NCBI GenBank assembly: GCA_002415025.1
Contig: DIBR01000014.1
Location: 2,309-66,308 of the forward strand
Source: Spongiibacteraceae bacterium UBA5047
GTDB lineage: Bacteria > Pseudomonadota > Gammaproteobacteria > Pseudomonadales > Spongiibacteraceae
Direction: 5' to 3'
DNA: 64,000 nt
In this document: positions 34,318-43,334 of the stretch, piece after piece
Layout: the number at the start of each line of letters is the position of its first letter
Numbering within the stretch: the first letter of the stretch is position 1
Notes under the pieces: model-generated
What the model was told of the DNA's origin: nothing
Seen by the model: only the letters and a program-made list of their open reading frames with translations
Database searches by the model: none
Program-made: the position numbers and the translations under genes

Positions 34318-36357
34318 ATGAATACATTTTCCGCGTCAGCGATCCTGATATTAGTTGCCACCAGCGTGTCTCTCGCGGCTGAAGTGCGCGAGCCTTGCGC
34401 TGACTACTCTGCGCAGCGCCTACCCTTGTTCGGCGATCTGCATGTTCACTCTAGCTACTCGTTCGATTCCTACATCTCCAGCCAGCGCAACGACCCCTGG
34501 GCGGCCTACCGCTTCGGGCGTGGCGAGCCGATAACCCTGCCAAACGCTGACGGCGAGCAGGACGTAAAAATGCAGCTGCGGCGGCCATTGGATTTTATGG
34601 CGGTAACGGATCATGCAGAATTTCTTGGTCCAATTAATGTGTGTACACAGGATGCCGGAAAACTCGGCTACTGGTTTCCGGCCTGCATCGCCACCCGTAG
34701 TTCGAACTTTATTTTGCAACTGCTTGCCGCCGACTATTGGGTAAAGTTAGGGGTTGCGGGAACCAGCAAAGAAAAGAAAAGCAGCTTCGCGTGTACCTTG
34801 TCTGACTGCGAAGCCGCAGAAAAAACCGCATGGCAAAATATTCAGAAGGCGACCGAAGACAATAATACCGAATGCAGTTTCACAACGTTTGTCGGCTACG
34901 AATACACCGATGCACCTGACTTCAAAAACCTGCATCGCAATGTCATTTTCCGAAACGAAAACGTGACCGACCAGCCAATTTCAGCCTACGACACAGGCTC
35001 TTACAACTTTCCAAAGCTGTGGACGCTGCTGCGCGAACAATGCCTCGATGGCAACGAAGGTTGTGATGTGATGTCCATTCCACACAACCCGAACCTGTCG
35101 GGTGGCTTGATGTTTCCCGACCCAAAGTCACCACAGGAGGCGCTTGACCGGCTTGTGTTCGAGCCGGTTGTCGAACTTGTTCAACACAAGGGCGCATCTG
35201 AGTGCCGCTTTGACCGCTTGGCCGGGCGCGGCGTTGCCACAGAAGACGAGCTGTGTGATTTCGAACAGATCAAGACCGATAGCCTTGCCATGCTCGGCAG
35301 TGTAGCCGGCGAAGTGCGTACGCTGGAAGCCGACCCGGTAGGCACCGACGATTACGGTCGGCGCAATATGATGCGCAATGTTCTCAAGGACGGTACGGCG
35401 CTGAAACAAAAGTCCGGACTCAACCCTTTTAAAATGGGTTTTATCGGCTCAACCGATACCCACAGTGCGACACCGGGCGCCTCGGAAGAAGATAACTACC
35501 CCGGCCACCTCGGGCGGCGCGACGCGGGCTACCGCAATATTCAGGATCACTTTTTTTCGAACGCCGGCGGTCTGGCCGTTGTCTGGGCGGAGCAAAATAC
35601 GCGCGATGCGGTGTTTGATGCTATTAAGCGCAAGGAAACCTACGCCACCAGCGGCACTCGCCCTACCCTGCGTTTCTTTGGCGGCTGGAACCTGAATCCA
35701 GAGCTATGCCAAAGCCCGAACATGATCGAACAGGCTTACACACTGGCCGTTCCCATGGGCGGCGATCTGCCGTCAGCCGCAGGTTCTGCTCCCAGCTTTT
35801 TAATTGCCGCATCCAAAGATGCAGGGACGAAGGGCTATCCCGGCACAGACATTCAGCAGCTTCAAGTGATCAAGGGCTGGACCGACGATCAGGGAAACAG
35901 CCACGAGCAAGTATTCACAGTGGCGGGTAACCCAAATAACGGCGCGTCGGTCAATCGCAATTCCTGCGCCACAACCGGTAGCGGCTCTGCGCAACTGTGC
36001 ACGGTATGGAAAGACCCTGAATTTAATCCCGGCGACAACGCTTTTTATTACGTCCGACTGATCGAAAACCCAACCTGCCGATGGTCTACACTGCAGTGCA
36101 AAGCCTCGGGGGTAGACCCCTTTAGCAAGGATTGCAAAACACAAGCTGAGCAAGCAACCGCTCAGGCGAAAGATAACGGTGCCTGGGGTGACGACGTGTT
36201 TGGCAAGTGCTGCCTCAACGAAGCCGAAGAGCCCTTTTATTCTCCTGTCATACAGGAGCGCGCATGGAGCTCCCCTATCTGGTATACGCCGGAACAGGCA
36301 ACTAAGCGCGCGGCTGACCCGGAGCCCAACCGTTTTGCTTTTGACGGCAAACGCTAG
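34318..36357 (+). CDS. Secreted DUF3604 protein
   Basis: A 679-residue protein from ATG 34318, which begins a signal peptide ending SVSLAAE; the frame extends 36 codons upstream to 34210 without a leader-like sequence. The PHP-like metal motifs GDLHVHSSYS and TDHAEFLG, and later IGSTDTHSATPG, fit the DUF3604 family, whose activity is unproven but which resembles polymerase/histidinol-phosphatase-type metal hydrolases. Eight or more cysteines suggest disulfides in the periplasm. It starts an operon with the monooxygenase (32-base gap) and the ketosteroid isomerase. Confidence 0.88.
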   Translation: MNTFSASAILILVATSVSLAAEVREPCADYSAQRLPLFGDLHVHSSYSFDSYISSQRNDPWAAYRFGRGEPITLPNADGEQDVKMQLRRPLDFMAVTDHAEFLGPINVCTQDAGKLGYWFPACIATRSSNFILQLLAADYWVKLGVAGTSKEKKSSFACTLSDCEAAEKTAWQNIQKATEDNNTECSFTTFVGYEYTDAPDFKNLHRNVIFRNENVTDQPISAYDTGSYNFPKLWTLLREQCLDGNEGCDVMSIPHNPNLSGGLMFPDPKSPQEALDRLVFEPVVELVQHKGASECRFDRLAGRGVATEDELCDFEQIKTDSLAMLGSVAGEVRTLEADPVGTDDYGRRNMMRNVLKDGTALKQKSGLNPFKMGFIGSTDTHSATPGASEEDNYPGHLGRRDAGYRNIQDHFFSNAGGLAVVWAEQNTRDAVFDAIKRKETYATSGTRPTLRFFGGWNLNPELCQSPNMIEQAYTLAVPMGGDLPSAAGSAPSFLIAASKDAGTKGYPGTDIQQLQVIKGWTDDQGNSHEQVFTVAGNPNNGASVNRNSCATTGSGSAQLCTVWKDPEFNPGDNAFYYVRLIENPTCRWSTLQCKASGVDPFSKDCKTQAEQATAQAKDNGAWGDDVFGKCCLNEAEEPFYSPVIQERAWSSPIWYTPEQATKRAADPEPNRFAFDGKR

Positions 36358-36389
36358 CGCGTTCACAAGCTAACAAGGCGACAATAATA

Positions 36390-37856
36390 ATGAATAATAA
36401 CGTCGAGCGGGCCCCGGAGTTTACCGAGGTCATCATTGTTGGTGCTGGTTTTGCCGGTATCGGCGCGGCCATCAAATTGCGACAGGAAGGGATTGAATTC
36501 GTTGTTCTGGAAAAAGCCGTCGAGATGGGTGGAGTCTGGCGCGACAATCACTATCCCGATTGCGGCTGCGATGTTCCGTCAGCGCTGTACTCCTACTCAT
36601 TTGCGCCCAAATTTGACTGGAGCCATTTTTTTGCCAAGCAGGAAGAGATTAAGCAGTACACCGTCGATACCGCAACTGAATTTGGCATTCTGCCTTCTAT
36701 AAAATTCGAGCACGAGGCCTTGAGTATTCGCTGGATTGCAGAGCCCGGCTGCTGGGAAATTGCCACTGTAAAGGGCGTCTTCCGGTGCAACTACGTTGTT
36801 ATGGCCAGCGGCCCCATGCATACGCCCGTGCTTCCGCAGATCAAAGGCCTGGAAACCTTCAGCGGCACCACCTTCCACTCCGCCCGCTGGAACCACGACT
36901 ATGACCTGACAGGCAAACGTGTAGCCGTCATCGGTACAGGTGCATCTGCCGTGCAGTTTCTGCCGGAAATCGTCGACAAGACTTCGGCCCTGACCCTGTT
37001 TCAGCGCACAGCTCCGTGGATACTACCCAAAATGGATGTGCGGATATCAAAAAGCTGGCAGAACCGCTTCAAGCGCTTTCCGTTTCTTTTGCGCATGCTC
37101 CGACGGGCGGTTTACTGTCAGTTTGAGCTTCTGAATAGTAGTTTGAAATTTCCCTTCCTGATAAAACGCCTTGAAGCTGTCGGCATCAGCAATATTCATC
37201 GCGGCGTAAAAGATCCGCTACTGCGTGACAAACTGACACCCGACTTCTCCATCGGCTGCAAGCGCATTCTAATGTCAAACACCTGGTATCGCGCTTTGGC
37301 AAAAGACAATGTTCAGGTTGTCGGCAGCGTTGCGGAAATTTCCGGTGACACAGTGATTTCGCACGATGGTTCAGTCTGTCAGGTAGACGCTATTATCTTC
37401 GCCACAGGATTTGAAGTCTCCAACCCTCCAATTGCGGAGCGCATTTACAACAAGGAAGGCATGGCCCTGTCCGAGCAGTGGCAAGGAAGCCCCGTTGGCT
37501 ACTACGGCACCACCGTGGAAAAATGCCCCAACCTGTTTCTTACCCTCGGCCCCAACCTCTACACCTTTTCCTCGGCCTTCGTGATGATCGAAGCCCAACT
37601 GAACTACATAGTCAGCGCAATCACCACAATGCGAAAACGTCAGCTAAAAACGCTGGAAGTCAATACGGATACCAACCGCCATTACAATATCCGCCTGCAA
37701 TCTGCGCTGCAGAAAACCGTCTGGAATATCGGTGGCTGCACCAGCTACTTTATAGACAAAAATGGTCTCAACAGTACCAACTGGCCCTGGACCACATTCT
37801 ATATGCGCAGAAAACTGGGCAAGTTTGAAATTCGGGATTACTGCGTCAGCGAATAG
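36390..37856 (+). CDS. Flavin monooxygenase, Baeyer-Villiger type
   Basis: A 488-residue flavoprotein. Two Rossmann motifs are seen: G18-A-G-F-A-G23 for FAD and G182-T-G-A-S-A for NADPH. Between them lies F157-S-G-T-T-F-H163-S-A-R-W167, the Baeyer-Villiger fingerprint FXGXXXHXXXW. It should insert oxygen next to a ketone to give an ester or lactone, using NADPH. Steroid monooxygenases that attack C17 or C20 ketones belong here. It follows DUF3604 and precedes the ketosteroid isomerase gene, which favours a steroid substrate; a different ketone is possible. Confidence 0.92.
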   Translation: MNNNVERAPEFTEVIIVGAGFAGIGAAIKLRQEGIEFVVLEKAVEMGGVWRDNHYPDCGCDVPSALYSYSFAPKFDWSHFFAKQEEIKQYTVDTATEFGILPSIKFEHEALSIRWIAEPGCWEIATVKGVFRCNYVVMASGPMHTPVLPQIKGLETFSGTTFHSARWNHDYDLTGKRVAVIGTGASAVQFLPEIVDKTSALTLFQRTAPWILPKMDVRISKSWQNRFKRFPFLLRMLRRAVYCQFELLNSSLKFPFLIKRLEAVGISNIHRGVKDPLLRDKLTPDFSIGCKRILMSNTWYRALAKDNVQVVGSVAEISGDTVISHDGSVCQVDAIIFATGFEVSNPPIAERIYNKEGMALSEQWQGSPVGYYGTTVEKCPNLFLTLGPNLYTFSSAFVMIEAQLNYIVSAITTMRKRQLKTLEVNTDTNRHYNIRLQSALQKTVWNIGGCTSYFIDKNGLNSTNWPWTTFYMRRKLGKFEIRDYCVSE

Positions 37857-37949
37857 CGGCTACAGATGTTAAGAGGCATGGCCGAATAGACCATTTTTGA
37901 GGCACCGGACAGGTTCTATACTGAGGCCTCAACTCAAGGAGTTATAACA

Positions 37950-38306
37950 ATGGATAATCAGGACAAAATTGCCGCCGTACACCGCTACGTTGAAGCTTTC
38001 GACCGATCCGACATCAATATCATCAAGGAACTGTACGCCGACGACGCTACAGTAGAAGACCCGGTAGGCACAGACATTCACCACGGCATAGACGCTATCG
38101 TTGCCTTCTACGAAGGTTCACTGAAGAACGACATCAAACTGCAACTGTCTGGTGACCCGCGCTGCGCCGGCAGTGAAGTTGCCTTCCCCTTTCAGGTCAA
38201 TGCCGGTGGCATGACCATAGATGTAATCGACGTATTCAAATTCAACGACGCTGGCAAGGTCATTTCAATGCGTGCCTTCTGGGGGCCGGACAACGTAAAG
38301 AGCTAA
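37950..38306 (+). CDS. ksi: Delta5-3-ketosteroid isomerase
   Basis: A 118-residue NTF2-fold protein closely resembling Comamonas testosteroni ketosteroid isomerase. The pattern RYVEAF, LYADDATVEDPVG, GIDAIVAFYEGSLK and VFKFNDAGKVISMRAFWG aligns along the whole length. The catalytic residues are kept: Tyr13, Asp37 and Asp94 correspond to Tyr14, Asp38 and Asp99 in that enzyme. It converts Delta5-3-ketosteroids to Delta4-3-ketosteroids in the cytosol, a defining step after 3-beta-hydroxysteroid oxidation. It is the strongest single sign that this region handles steroids. An AAGGAG ribosome site precedes the ATG. It follows the monooxygenase by 93 bases. Confidence 0.9.
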   Translation: MDNQDKIAAVHRYVEAFDRSDINIIKELYADDATVEDPVGTDIHHGIDAIVAFYEGSLKNDIKLQLSGDPRCAGSEVAFPFQVNAGGMTIDVIDVFKFNDAGKVISMRAFWGPDNVKS

Positions 38307-38581
38307 GGCAGCTCTGCTGCATACACCGTATTAAAATACAGTGCGCCCCGCTTGATCAGAATGCTGACCTTCATACCGGGGCGGCATTCGGCAAGACTGG
38401 CAATGATGTAGGTGCCATTCTCCGCCTTGAGAGTCGCGTGGTGTAATTCCGCCGCTCCACCCAGTTGTTCACAGCGCTCTACCGTGCCACTCATGGTGCG
38501 CAAAACCTCACCGCTGCTCGTGAAGGAGAGCGTGGCGTAAAAGCCAAGAAGTAGAAAAATACCGAAGAATACTGTACGCAT
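38303..38581 (-). CDS. Small exported or anchored protein of unknown function
   Basis: A 92-residue protein from ATG 38581 with an AAGG ribosome site. It has one N-terminal hydrophobic segment (FFGIFLLLGFYATLSF) and then a beta-rich region with cysteines (VERCEQLGG, AECRPGMKV). The frame extends ten codons further to 38611. Its stop overlaps the KSI stop by four bases in convergent orientation. I do not recognise a family. Confidence 0.65.
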   Translation of the reverse strand: MRTVFFGIFLLLGFYATLSFTSSGEVLRTMSGTVERCEQLGGAAELHHATLKAENGTYIIASLAECRPGMKVSILIKRGALYFNTVYAAELP

Positions 38582-38613
38582 GATTACCTTATTGTGTATT
38601 CCAACACCCAAGC

Positions 38614-40008
38614 TCAGCGGGGATTAATCGGGGTATCAAGCCCCAGTGCACTTTCTACCATATCGGCAGCATCAAGGCAGAGATGATCGCTGAAGCGCGC
38701 TCCTGTCAACAACACACCAACAGGCAAACCCTCAACCAGCCCTGCCGGAACACAGGCAGAAGGCAAGCCCAGCGCGTTACCCGGTGTGACACATCGCGCA
38801 TGCTGCATTGTCTCAATTGCACGACCAGGTTTTTCAATATCCCAACCAGCGACGAAAGGCAGTTGTGTCCATGTGGGTGAAAGCAACAGGTCGTATTCAC
38901 CAAAGAACCTTGCCCACTGGCGGGCCAAGCCTGCCCGTTCCGCCAGTGCCGTTGCATATGATGCCAGGGTTGGTATACCTCGCTCGCCCCGAAAATCGTT
39001 TACAAAGGTCAACGCATCAGCCGAAAACAGTGGCGCAAGCTGCGGCAGCGCAAGCGCAATGTCGTTATCAAGCAAGGCTGCCCACAGCGCGACAACTTCC
39101 TCAAAGCTCGGGGGCAAGGTTTCGGTCACAATGCATCCTGCGGCTTCAAGGGCAGCCGCCGCCTTTCGCGTCACTGTTGCAATGCGGGCATCCACCTCCC
39201 CGCCAGGTGGCTCGGCCATCAGCGCAATCCGGAGCGGGCGGTCTACCGTATTGAACGCAGCCGTCACACTGAAGGTATCCCGGGAGTGAGCGCCTTGCAG
39301 AACCTGAAGTCCGAGCCGCACATCAGCGACCCTGCGGGCCATCGGCCCTTCCGAGTTCATCAACTGGAAGCTGATGGCTTCATCTTCGATGGGGATAGTG
39401 CCTGCGTGCGGTATAACGCCCTGAGTCGGCTTGATCGACGCAATGCCACAACAGGTAGCGGGATTACGCAGTGACCCACCGACGTCGTTACCCAGCCCCA
39501 AAGGCGACATGCCACTGGCAAGTGCAGCCGCCTCACCGCCCGAAGAACCGCCCGTGGTTCGCGCTGCATTCCAGGGGTTAATGGTTTGGCCATGCAAGGC
39601 GCTATCGGTATGCAAACGAAGCGCGTAGTCCGGCAGATTGGTTCGCCCAACAGGAATGGCTCCTGCGGCCAGAACGCGTTCGACTATGGGGGCATTCACA
39701 ACCGGAACCGCCTCAGCGAACGCAGGCAAGCCGTGAGTGGTCGCCGAGCCTGTGTAGTCGATATTTTCCTTTATTGTAATGGGCACACCCGCCAGCGGCC
39801 CCAACGGCCGGCCGGCTGATACAGCGGCGTCAATATCCGCCGCAGCGTCGAGCGCGCTATCTGCCAATACACAGCTTATGGCGTTCAAACTGGGGTTAAC
39901 CTCGGAAATACGATCCAGGTGCGACCTCACAACTTCGGTTGAAGTGAATGTTCCCGCAGCGATTCCTTTCGCCAACTCATTTGCACTGTATTGCCACAGA
40001 TGTTTCAT
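38614..40008 (-). CDS. Amidase-signature hydrolase
   Basis: A 464-residue amidase-signature enzyme. The catalytic Lys80 (PITIKEN), cis-Ser155 (TTGGSSGGEAAALASG) and nucleophile Ser179 (DVGGSLRNPA) form the Ser-Ser-Lys triad. It hydrolyses an amide, or acts as an aryl or acyl amidase; the substrate is not predictable. No signal peptide is visible, so it should be cytosolic. It is 32 bases upstream of the small exported protein on the same strand. Confidence 0.92.
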   Translation of the reverse strand: MKHLWQYSANELAKGIAAGTFTSTEVVRSHLDRISEVNPSLNAISCVLADSALDAAADIDAAVSAGRPLGPLAGVPITIKENIDYTGSATTHGLPAFAEAVPVVNAPIVERVLAAGAIPVGRTNLPDYALRLHTDSALHGQTINPWNAARTTGGSSGGEAAALASGMSPLGLGNDVGGSLRNPATCCGIASIKPTQGVIPHAGTIPIEDEAISFQLMNSEGPMARRVADVRLGLQVLQGAHSRDTFSVTAAFNTVDRPLRIALMAEPPGGEVDARIATVTRKAAAALEAAGCIVTETLPPSFEEVVALWAALLDNDIALALPQLAPLFSADALTFVNDFRGERGIPTLASYATALAERAGLARQWARFFGEYDLLLSPTWTQLPFVAGWDIEKPGRAIETMQHARCVTPGNALGLPSACVPAGLVEGLPVGVLLTGARFSDHLCLDAADMVESALGLDTPINPR

Positions 40009-40429
40009 TGAGACGTCCCATTTTATTTTAATCGCGTCTTTAGGCCGTATTTACAACAGCCGCTTGCCACCGCTAAGCGCGGCTTTTCGCCGCAGAGCGG
40101 GAACGAACTGGAAAACACCGAATGTCAGTCCGATTCCAACCACGGCCATACGCTAGGACATCTGCGCGAGGGCGACTCTGTAAGGTTTACCTTCCCCCTC
40201 TTGCAGTATATGGAATGTCCTTGGGCCTGTAGCATATTCCTCGCTCACCGTCAGCGCCATAAATTCGTTCCACCAGGCTGTTTCACCGGCCCTCAGTGAT
40301 TGGCTATGGTGGATGGTTACCGTCCGTAGAGGATGCACAACAGCAACCCGACACCCAGAACAGCGTTTCGAAGCGTGGTTCCTCTAGCGTCTATACCCTT
40401 CCTCAATTCGACCAAAGGTACAAGACCCG
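40009..40429. other. Spacer with possible gene remnant
   Basis: These 421 bases lie between the amidase and a small membrane protein. On the minus strand, 40153-40338 encodes a 61-residue stretch (GTG start) with a plausible protein-like composition, including AGETAWWNEFMALTVSEEYA, but no family or ribosome site is clear. It could be the tail of a decayed gene. Nothing else is supported here. Confidence 0.4.
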
Positions 40430-40786
40430 TCAGGCATTCTGGTATATCAAGAACCAAAACATGCCAGCCACCACCCCATTAGAAAGACCTAATTCGATGA
40501 ATAAACGCGTGCCAATGCGTTTTGTGGATACCAGATAAACCGAAACAGCAAACGCCCATGATTTCGTGGATGCGCCAAATGCAAGAAAAGGAACGATAAA
40601 CTGCGGGTAATTGAACAAATAGAGATAAAGCGAGGCAAAAGCTATGGCAACACCGGCCACAAATATTTTCAAGAACAGATAGTCTTCCGGACCCGCATCT
40701 GATCTGACACTGGAGAATGACTCCGAAATAAGCTTAATGGCCGCGAAGAAATTTAAGGCGGCGCCTACAAGTAATATGTAGTTCAT
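40430..40786 (-). CDS. Small integral membrane protein
   Basis: A 118-residue protein with four likely membrane segments (around residues 2-20, 40-60, 65-85 and 100-116) and an acidic loop SDAGPEDYLFLK. An AGGAGAGA ribosome site lies before ATG 40786. I do not recognise a family. Confidence 0.7.
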   Translation of the reverse strand: MNYILLVGAALNFFAAIKLISESFSSVRSDAGPEDYLFLKIFVAGVAIAFASLYLYLFNYPQFIVPFLAFGASTKSWAFAVSVYLVSTKRIGTRLFIELGLSNGVVAGMFWFLIYQNA

Positions 40787-40945
40787 GACCTTCTCTCCTT
40801 ATGCCAATCACCAAAACTTCAGATTAGCGGTTTTTGAAGCGATGCCTGCATTTACAGAAGCCAAAATATCGTCAGCGGGGAAATGTCGTCCGCCACAATT
40901 TGTTGAGCGCATCCGGAACCGTACAAAGGCAACAAGCACCAATGT

Positions 40946-41401
40946 TCAGGCCGAGTAACAAGTCACCTCAACGGTGCCTTCTACAAGATTGACGATACCT
41001 GCACCCCAAACGGGCAGCAGATTCACCCATTTGTATTCTTCCGATGAGGTAAAGAGCGTCATATTTACACGAATATCAATGATGCCGCCTTCCGGCCTGG
41101 GAATACCGACACCGTCTCCCTGGGCGTCAATATTCAACCCGTCGGTGGTGGAAATCGTCTCGTGTATGTGTAGCTCCATTCGGCCATCGCCTCTCACCCG
41201 AAGGTAGTCAACACCGGCAACGGTGCCGTTCAGCCTGGGCCCACTGGCCCGGCCTTCAAATGCAGCATCAAATCTTGCTCCCTCGGGCGGGGGCGGAATG
41301 GTGCCTGACGTTAGCTCACCGAAATCGACTCCATATTCGGTCATGCCGGTAAGATTGAGTTTGATGGTGTAGAGATGTTCATTGACTTCGATTGTGTTCA
41401 T
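40946..41401 (-). CDS. DUF3237 family protein
   Basis: A 151-residue protein from ATG 41401 with a GGGGGAG ribosome site; the frame extends eight codons upstream. The pattern ASGPRLNGTVAGVDYLRVRGDG followed by a HIHETI segment is typical of DUF3237 (UPF0311), a small beta-barrel family of unknown function often found near lipid or aromatic catabolic genes. It is 123 bases from a SnoaL-like gene on the same strand. Confidence 0.85.
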   Translation of the reverse strand: MNTIEVNEHLYTIKLNLTGMTEYGVDFGELTSGTIPPPPEGARFDAAFEGRASGPRLNGTVAGVDYLRVRGDGRMELHIHETISTTDGLNIDAQGDGVGIPRPEGGIIDIRVNMTLFTSSEEYKWVNLLPVWGAGIVNLVEGTVEVTCYSA

Positions 41402-41477
41402 GGTAACTCCCCCGGAATGCTGCAAAGGACGCCTACCCCCGCAGCAGGGACCTACAAATAAGCGTTGTTTTTGGCAT

Positions 41478-41499
41478 CCGCACCTGTAGGGTGCGTACT
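41478..41499. repeat. Short hairpin between DUF3237 and SnoaL-like genes
   Basis: CGCACC and GGTGCG pair perfectly around a TGTAG loop, with GGCAT/GTACT-type partial extension. The GTAGGGTGCG core resembles dispersed palindromes of gammaproteobacteria. It may terminate the SnoaL-like transcript. There is no T-run. Confidence 0.5.
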
Positions 41500-41524
41500 A
41501 CCTTCTTTTTGTTATCGTTATTGC

Positions 41525-41887
41525 TTATTGCTCTGCGTAATGCGCTGACGACCTGAACACCCTGTGGTCTTTGTTGAACTCAAAGTACTCCGCGCCAATC
41601 TTACTGTCATGCCGACTATAATAGATAATAAGGCTATTTACCCCGATCAGCACCTTTATTATCTTAAACGCCAAATCCGGACGGCGCTCCAACGCTTTGC
41701 TCCAGTAAGTCCGCATTGCCTTGTGCCCAACCAAAATACCACTGGGTTCGCCAGCGACAGCGGGGATAAAGGGAGAGGAAAATTCAAAATCCTCGGTGTA
41801 ATGTGAAAGCACAGAATCAAGATCGTGTCTGTTCCAGGCAGACACCCATTCATCCGCGAATTTTTTTGCAAAGCTTGATTCAAGCAT
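41525..41887 (-). CDS. SnoaL-like/NTF2-fold protein
   Basis: A 120-residue NTF2-fold protein from ATG 41887 (frame extends to a TTG at 41908). N-terminal FADEWVSAWNRHDLDSVLSHY and the later VGHKAMRTYWSKALE match SnoaL-like domains. Unlike the KSI gene it lacks the VEDPVG motif, so isomerase activity is doubtful. Function unknown. It follows the serine hydrolase on the same strand. Confidence 0.8.
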   Translation of the reverse strand: MLESSFAKKFADEWVSAWNRHDLDSVLSHYTEDFEFSSPFIPAVAGEPSGILVGHKAMRTYWSKALERRPDLAFKIIKVLIGVNSLIIYYSRHDSKIGAEYFEFNKDHRVFRSSAHYAEQ

Positions 41888-41962
41888 ACGCGTGATCCGA
41901 CCCACCAAAAGCAGACGCGCCGCTTTTCGCGTCGCACTGCCCTTTATTGTTATGCTTTCAAT

Positions 41963-43213
41963 CTAATCCTGACCCACATGCTCGTAAACCAACCCTTCAA
42001 ATTCGGTTAGCAACGACACGGCCTCTTCGTCGTACAGGGGCATCAACTGAGTCGAAGCCATCGCCACAATTCCATTCTCTCTATCGATCCAGAAATAGCT
42101 ATTGAAAATTCCGGCCCATGACACAGAACCCGCAGGCCTGCCACCGATAGTCGGTGCTTCATGAATTAGAAACCCCAGGCCCCATTTAGCAGGCGCTCCG
42201 AACCCAAAATCGTAGTCTTTGAGCATAGCGGGCATCGCAGTACGGCCGGGATTAACCTCAAAATCTCCAATTTGATTGTTGAACATCTCGGCAACTGATT
42301 CTGGTTGCAGCACTCTAGCTCCATCCAATTCACCACCACGGAGTATTGCACGGAGAAATCGCAAATAATCTGAAACAGTGGAGAAAAGCCCGTGGCCTCC
42401 AGTCACAACCGGGGGAGTTGGGGGAGTTGGACTGAATCCAGCTTCAGTCCGGACATGAATTGCAGCAACTCGACTTGAATCAGCCTCTGGTACTACGTAC
42501 GCGGTGTCGGACATTTTCAGTGGCTCAAAAATATGCCGTTTGAAATAAACATCAAGCGTCAGCCCCGAGACCCTCTCTACAATGACTCCTGCCCAGTCCA
42601 GACCAATGCCATATTCCCACCGCGCGCCGGGAGAGAATCCCATAGGCGCCTGCAAACCAGCCAGCCCAGAAAATATGCTCGGAACAAGCCCCATTTTAAC
42701 GCTTTCGAAAGCACGAGAATTTGTGAACTCATACACGAAACCTGAGGTGTGCGTTAGCAGCTGGAATGTAGTTGGAATCGCAGATGGCGACTCCAGTGCC
42801 ATATCGCCATCCTCAGTAAACCCCTTCAGCACCTTAATTTCTGCCAATTCCGGCAGATACTTAGTGATCGGCGAATGAAGATCGATCAATCCTTTTTCCA
42901 CCAACTGCAATACAGCCACAGTGGTCACGGGTTTAGTCATCGACGCAATTGCAACAATGGAGTTTGGCGTCATTAGAGTTGCGTCCTGAGTATTTTTTAA
43001 CCCTGATGCGCCTATGTATATAGTTCCCTCTCTATTTGCGACTCCAGCAACAATGTTCGGCAAGCGGCCTTCCGCCGTATACGTCTCGATGACCTTTTCC
43101 AGTTTTCCGGATAGCGCGCGGGCAGAACCAGGTTGTCCCTGATCAGCATTGCCCGTGATAGCTAATGTGAGAAGCGCTATAAAAAAAACACCAACAAAAT
43201 AATTTTTATTCAC
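41963..43213 (-). CDS. Secreted serine hydrolase, class C beta-lactamase fold
   Basis: A 416-residue protein with signal peptide (cleavage near AITGNA) and active-site S91-M-T-K94, followed by the Tyr motif YGIGLDWAG. The pattern matches EstB-like esterases and penicillin-binding-protein-like hydrolases rather than resistance enzymes. The frame opens with GTG at 43213. It begins 28 bases after an attC-like site, so it may itself be a mobile cassette; a weak attC-like sequence follows its stop (41.9 kb). Its substrate is unknown. Confidence 0.9.
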   Translation of the reverse strand: MNKNYFVGVFFIALLTLAITGNADQGQPGSARALSGKLEKVIETYTAEGRLPNIVAGVANREGTIYIGASGLKNTQDATLMTPNSIVAIASMTKPVTTVAVLQLVEKGLIDLHSPITKYLPELAEIKVLKGFTEDGDMALESPSAIPTTFQLLTHTSGFVYEFTNSRAFESVKMGLVPSIFSGLAGLQAPMGFSPGARWEYGIGLDWAGVIVERVSGLTLDVYFKRHIFEPLKMSDTAYVVPEADSSRVAAIHVRTEAGFSPTPPTPPVVTGGHGLFSTVSDYLRFLRAILRGGELDGARVLQPESVAEMFNNQIGDFEVNPGRTAMPAMLKDYDFGFGAPAKWGLGFLIHEAPTIGGRPAGSVSWAGIFNSYFWIDRENGIVAMASTQLMPLYDEEAVSLLTEFEGLVYEHVGQD

Positions 43214-43241
43214 CGAGCATCCCCATCTAAATTAACTATGA

Positions 43242-43322
43242 ACATAACACCGTGTTAAGCGGCGGCGAGCGTTTGCGAGCAAACTGGCGACAGCGAGCTT
43301 CCGCTTGAACGCATAGTTAGGC
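43242..43322. repeat. attC-like site 1 (integron recombination site)
   Basis: On the minus strand the site starts GCCTAAC and ends GTTATGT, with inner arms GTTCAAGCGG and CCGCTTAAC and a central hairpin. This is the layout of an integron attC site (R''-L''-L'-R'), about 81 bases. The right core box departs from GTTRRRY at one base. It lies between the end of the thioesterase gene and the start of the serine hydrolase gene, as expected for a cassette boundary. Confidence 0.75.
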
Positions 43323-43334
43323 ATCACCAACGAA

